The translations under genes and the position numbers were made by a program. Below, in pieces: positions 5,511 to 6,865 of a stretch of DNA of 6,865 bases; the stretch's first letter is position 1; every line of letters begins with the position of its first letter. Location of the stretch: assembly GCA_030147065.1 (NCBI GenBank), contig JASLAP010000210.1:1-6865 (forward strand), given 5' to 3'. Origin of the DNA: Pseudonocardia sp. (lineage in GTDB: Bacteria; Actinomycetota; Actinomycetes; Mycobacteriales; Pseudonocardiaceae). The notes below the pieces were generated by a model. The model had not been told where the DNA came from. It was given only the letters and a program-made list of their open reading frames with translations, and searched no databases.

Positions 5511-6409
5511 CCGCGCCGGCCCCGGCGCCGCCGGAGACGGTCTCGCTGGAGGGCGCCGGGGTGTTCTCCAGCTGGGCCGACCTGAACTCCGCGATCGGGT
5601 CCGGCGGCCCGCCCGCCCAGGTCGCCTTCGCCGCCGCGGCGGCCGGGCTGGACACCCTGGGCTTCGTGGCCAACCCGTTCGAGGGCCTGATCAGCGCCGG
5701 GGCCGGCTGGGCGATGGAGCACGTGGCGTTCCTGCGCGAGCCACTGGACTTCCTCGCCGGCGATCCCGGTGCGGTCCTCGCGGTCGGTCAGGGCTGGCAC
5801 GCGGTGGCCGTCGAGCTGGCCGCGGTGGCCGAGGAACGGCGAGCGGGTGTCGGCGCCGCGGGCAGCGGTTCGGCCGCGTTCTGGGACGGCGACGCCGCCG
5901 GGGCCTACCGGCTGGTCACCGAGGGGCAGGCGGTGCAGCTCGCCACCGCGGCGGCGCGGGCCGACGAGCTGGCCGGCCTCCTGGTCACCACCGGCGCGAC
6001 GATCGGCACCGTCCGGTCGCTCGTGCGGGACGCCATCGCCGAGTTCGTCGCCGACATGGTCACCAAGCTGGTCGTGGGCGGGGTGGTCGCGGCGCTGAGC
6101 GGCGGGGTGTCGCTGGCCGCGGCCGTCGGCTGGATCGTCCTGGACGCCATCGACCTGGCGCGGCGGATCGCCGAGCGCATCTCCGACCTGCTGACCGCGC
6201 TCGCCGCCGCCGGCGGCGCCGCGGCGCGCGTCGCCGACGGGCTGCGGACCGCGGCTCGGGTGACCGGGGACGTGGCGGTGGCGACCAACCTCGGCGCCCG
6301 CTCCGTGGACGGGTTCCTGGACGTCCGGGCGCCGCATCTCGGAGCGGTCGTCGAGACCGGCAAGCAGTTCAGCACCGCGAGCGCCGAGCCCGGCCCGCCG
6401 CCGGGCTGA
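5507..6409 (+). CDS. WXG-like / EspA-type type VII secretion candidate substrate with a hydrophobic segment
   Basis: The 300-aa protein has no Sec signal. A Pro/Ala-rich start leads to a region (40-90) containing FVANPFEGLISAGAGWAMEH. Next is a helix-turn-helix of WXG100 type: helix about 88-115, turn SAAFWDGDAAGAYR (122-135) with W126-D127-G128, second helix about 129-158. A further helix bundle includes a hydrophobic stretch (188-213: LVVGGVVAALSGG, then VSLAAAVGWIVLDAI), which could enter a membrane or form a buried hairpin. An alanine-rich helix and a Pro/Gly tail (AEPGPPPG) complete it. I find no YxxxD/E after the WDG helix (Y134 is followed by RLVT), so export would need the signal of the preceding EspC-like partner. 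The layout resembles EspA-type ESX substrates; a toxin domain is not evident. The ATG at 5507 overlaps the previous stop. Secreted membrane-active factor or secretion accessory are both possible. Confidence 0.75.
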   Translation: MTAPAPAPPETVSLEGAGVFSSWADLNSAIGSGGPPAQVAFAAAAAGLDTLGFVANPFEGLISAGAGWAMEHVAFLREPLDFLAGDPGAVLAVGQGWHAVAVELAAVAEERRAGVGAAGSGSAAFWDGDAAGAYRLVTEGQAVQLATAAARADELAGLLVTTGATIGTVRSLVRDAIAEFVADMVTKLVVGGVVAALSGGVSLAAAVGWIVLDAIDLARRIAERISDLLTALAAAGGAAARVADGLRTAARVTGDVAVATNLGARSVDGFLDVRAPHLGAVVETGKQFSTASAEPGPPPG

Positions 6410-6432
6410 CCGGCGAGGAAGACCGCTCGGCG
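6382..6432. terminator. Nested inverted repeats at the convergent gene ends (weak terminator candidate)
   Basis: AGCCCGG (6387-6393) pairs with CCGGGCT (6401-6407) around 7 nt at the very end of the upstream gene. A second dyad, CGCCGAGC (6382-6389) with GCTCGGCG (6425-6432), encloses and competes with it. Both lie in or next to the 50-bp gap between convergent genes, so a bidirectional stop is plausible. There is no T-run, and similar stems are common by chance at this GC content. Confidence 0.25.
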
Positions 6433-6459
6433 TGGGTCAGCGGGCCCGTCGGCGGAAGG

Positions 6460-6865
6460 TCAGAGCGGGACGCTCACGAACGTCCGGCCGTCCTCGGTCT
6501 CCACCTCGACGGCCGCCACGTCCTCCGGCGCCACCAGCGCCGAGCCGGTCAGCGGACCGGTGCGGGCGCCGGGATCGCCGGTGAGCCAGGAGAAGGCGAC
6601 CTCCCGGGTGCCGTCCTCGGCGACCACGATCATCCGGCAGCGCTCGCCCGGCGGGATGCCCGCGGTCGTCGCGCTCAGGCGCACCCACCCGGTCGTCGGC
6701 AGCACGGTGACCGCCATCGCGGCGCCGGTCTGCGGGTCGACGGCCTGGCCGGTCAGCGCGCCCTCGGTGGAGGGCCCCGGGTCCGGCGCGGCCACCACGG
6801 CCGACGGCGACGGCGGCGCGGACTGCTGCCCGTACCAGAACCCGCCACCCAACCCGGCCGCGCCG
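6460..6865 (-). CDS. C-terminal part of a probable membrane-anchored anti-sigma-factor-like protein, 5' end outside window
   Basis: The frame is open from the right edge to the TGA at 6462-6460, giving about 134 residues. It opens with GAAGLGGGFWYGQQ, which looks like the end of a transmembrane helix, followed by a Ser/Pro/Ala-rich linker (APPSPSAVVAAPDPGPST). A beta-rich domain follows: AMAVTVLPTTGWVRLSATTAG, IPPGERCRMIVVAEDGTREV, AFSWLTG, GSALVAPEDVAAVEVET and DGRTFVSVPL. I recall similar blocks (IPxGxxCxL, DGxxxxxxSW, GSALVxPxxVxxVxV) at the C-terminus of actinobacterial zinc-finger anti-sigma factors paired with ECF sigma factors. The HxxxCxxC-type N-terminal domain and the sigma gene would lie beyond the edge. 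A TTG at 6852 could act as a start, but the family reading continues upstream of it. The ending is convergent with the EspA-like gene. Coding status is secure; the anti-sigma assignment is moderate. Confidence 0.6.
   Translation of the reverse strand, partial: GAAGLGGGFWYGQQSAPPSPSAVVAAPDPGPSTEGALTGQAVDPQTGAAMAVTVLPTTGWVRLSATTAGIPPGERCRMIVVAEDGTREVAFSWLTGDPGARTGPLTGSALVAPEDVAAVEVETEDGRTFVSVPL

Noticed and set aside
4576..6337. Long minus-strand frames opposite the YbaB/EspC/EspA-like unit (4576-5673, 5456-6337)
   Set aside because: They are Arg/Gly-rich shadows. The plus-strand genes have family motifs and a consistent overlap architecture.
1..6865. tRNA, rRNA, CRISPR array, insertion sequence or transposase
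   Set aside because: No cloverleaf, no regularly spaced repeats and no transposase motif were seen on either strand; the only repeat-like element is the single palindrome at 2875-2929.

Overview
The window is very GC-rich (most codons end in G or C, and GTG starts are common) and looks like chromosomal DNA of a high-GC actinobacterium. The actinobacterial histidine-utilisation gene order, the EspC-type type VII secretion protein and the protein sequence style fit the Pseudonocardiales or a near relative. That placement is inferred; no rRNA or other marker is present.

Positions 1-4098 (+ strand) are the distal part of a histidine utilisation (hut) operon. It holds the C-terminal end of urocanase (hutU), an M20-family amidohydrolase of the allantoate amidohydrolase / N-carbamoyl-amino-acid hydrolase type, formimidoylglutamate deiminase (hutF) and imidazolonepropionase (hutI). 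All three junctions are the same 4-nt overlap, GTGA, so the genes are very likely translationally coupled. Together they would run urocanate -> imidazolonepropionate (HutU) -> formiminoglutamate (HutI) -> N-formylglutamate + ammonia (HutF) -> glutamate + formate. No classical hutG is seen here; the M20 enzyme is the natural candidate for the last step. A near-perfect 55-nt palindrome (2875-2929) lies inside the 5' end of the hutI reading frame and is apparently translated. It is the most unusual feature of the window.

Positions 4111-4371 (- strand) encode a small CxxC heavy-metal-associated (HMA) domain protein, convergent with hutI. Upstream of it is a 462-bp gene-free stretch (4372-4833) rich in inverted repeats. 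These include a 9-bp leader hairpin next to a 7-nt tandem repeat on the HMA side, and three close palindromes in front of the next gene.

Positions 4834-6409 (+ strand) are a tight three-gene unit with 4-nt overlaps: a YbaB/EbfC-like protein, an EspC-like protein ending in a YxxxE export motif, and a 300-aa protein with a WDG turn and a hydrophobic segment. It resembles the esp satellite loci of ESX/type VII secretion: a likely chaperone or DNA-binding partner plus a probable co-secreted pair. No ESX core component (EccC, EccB, EccD, mycosin) is in view.

Positions 6460-6865 (- strand) hold the C-terminal part of a probably membrane-anchored protein. It looks like the extracytoplasmic end of an actinobacterial anti-sigma factor and runs off the right edge.
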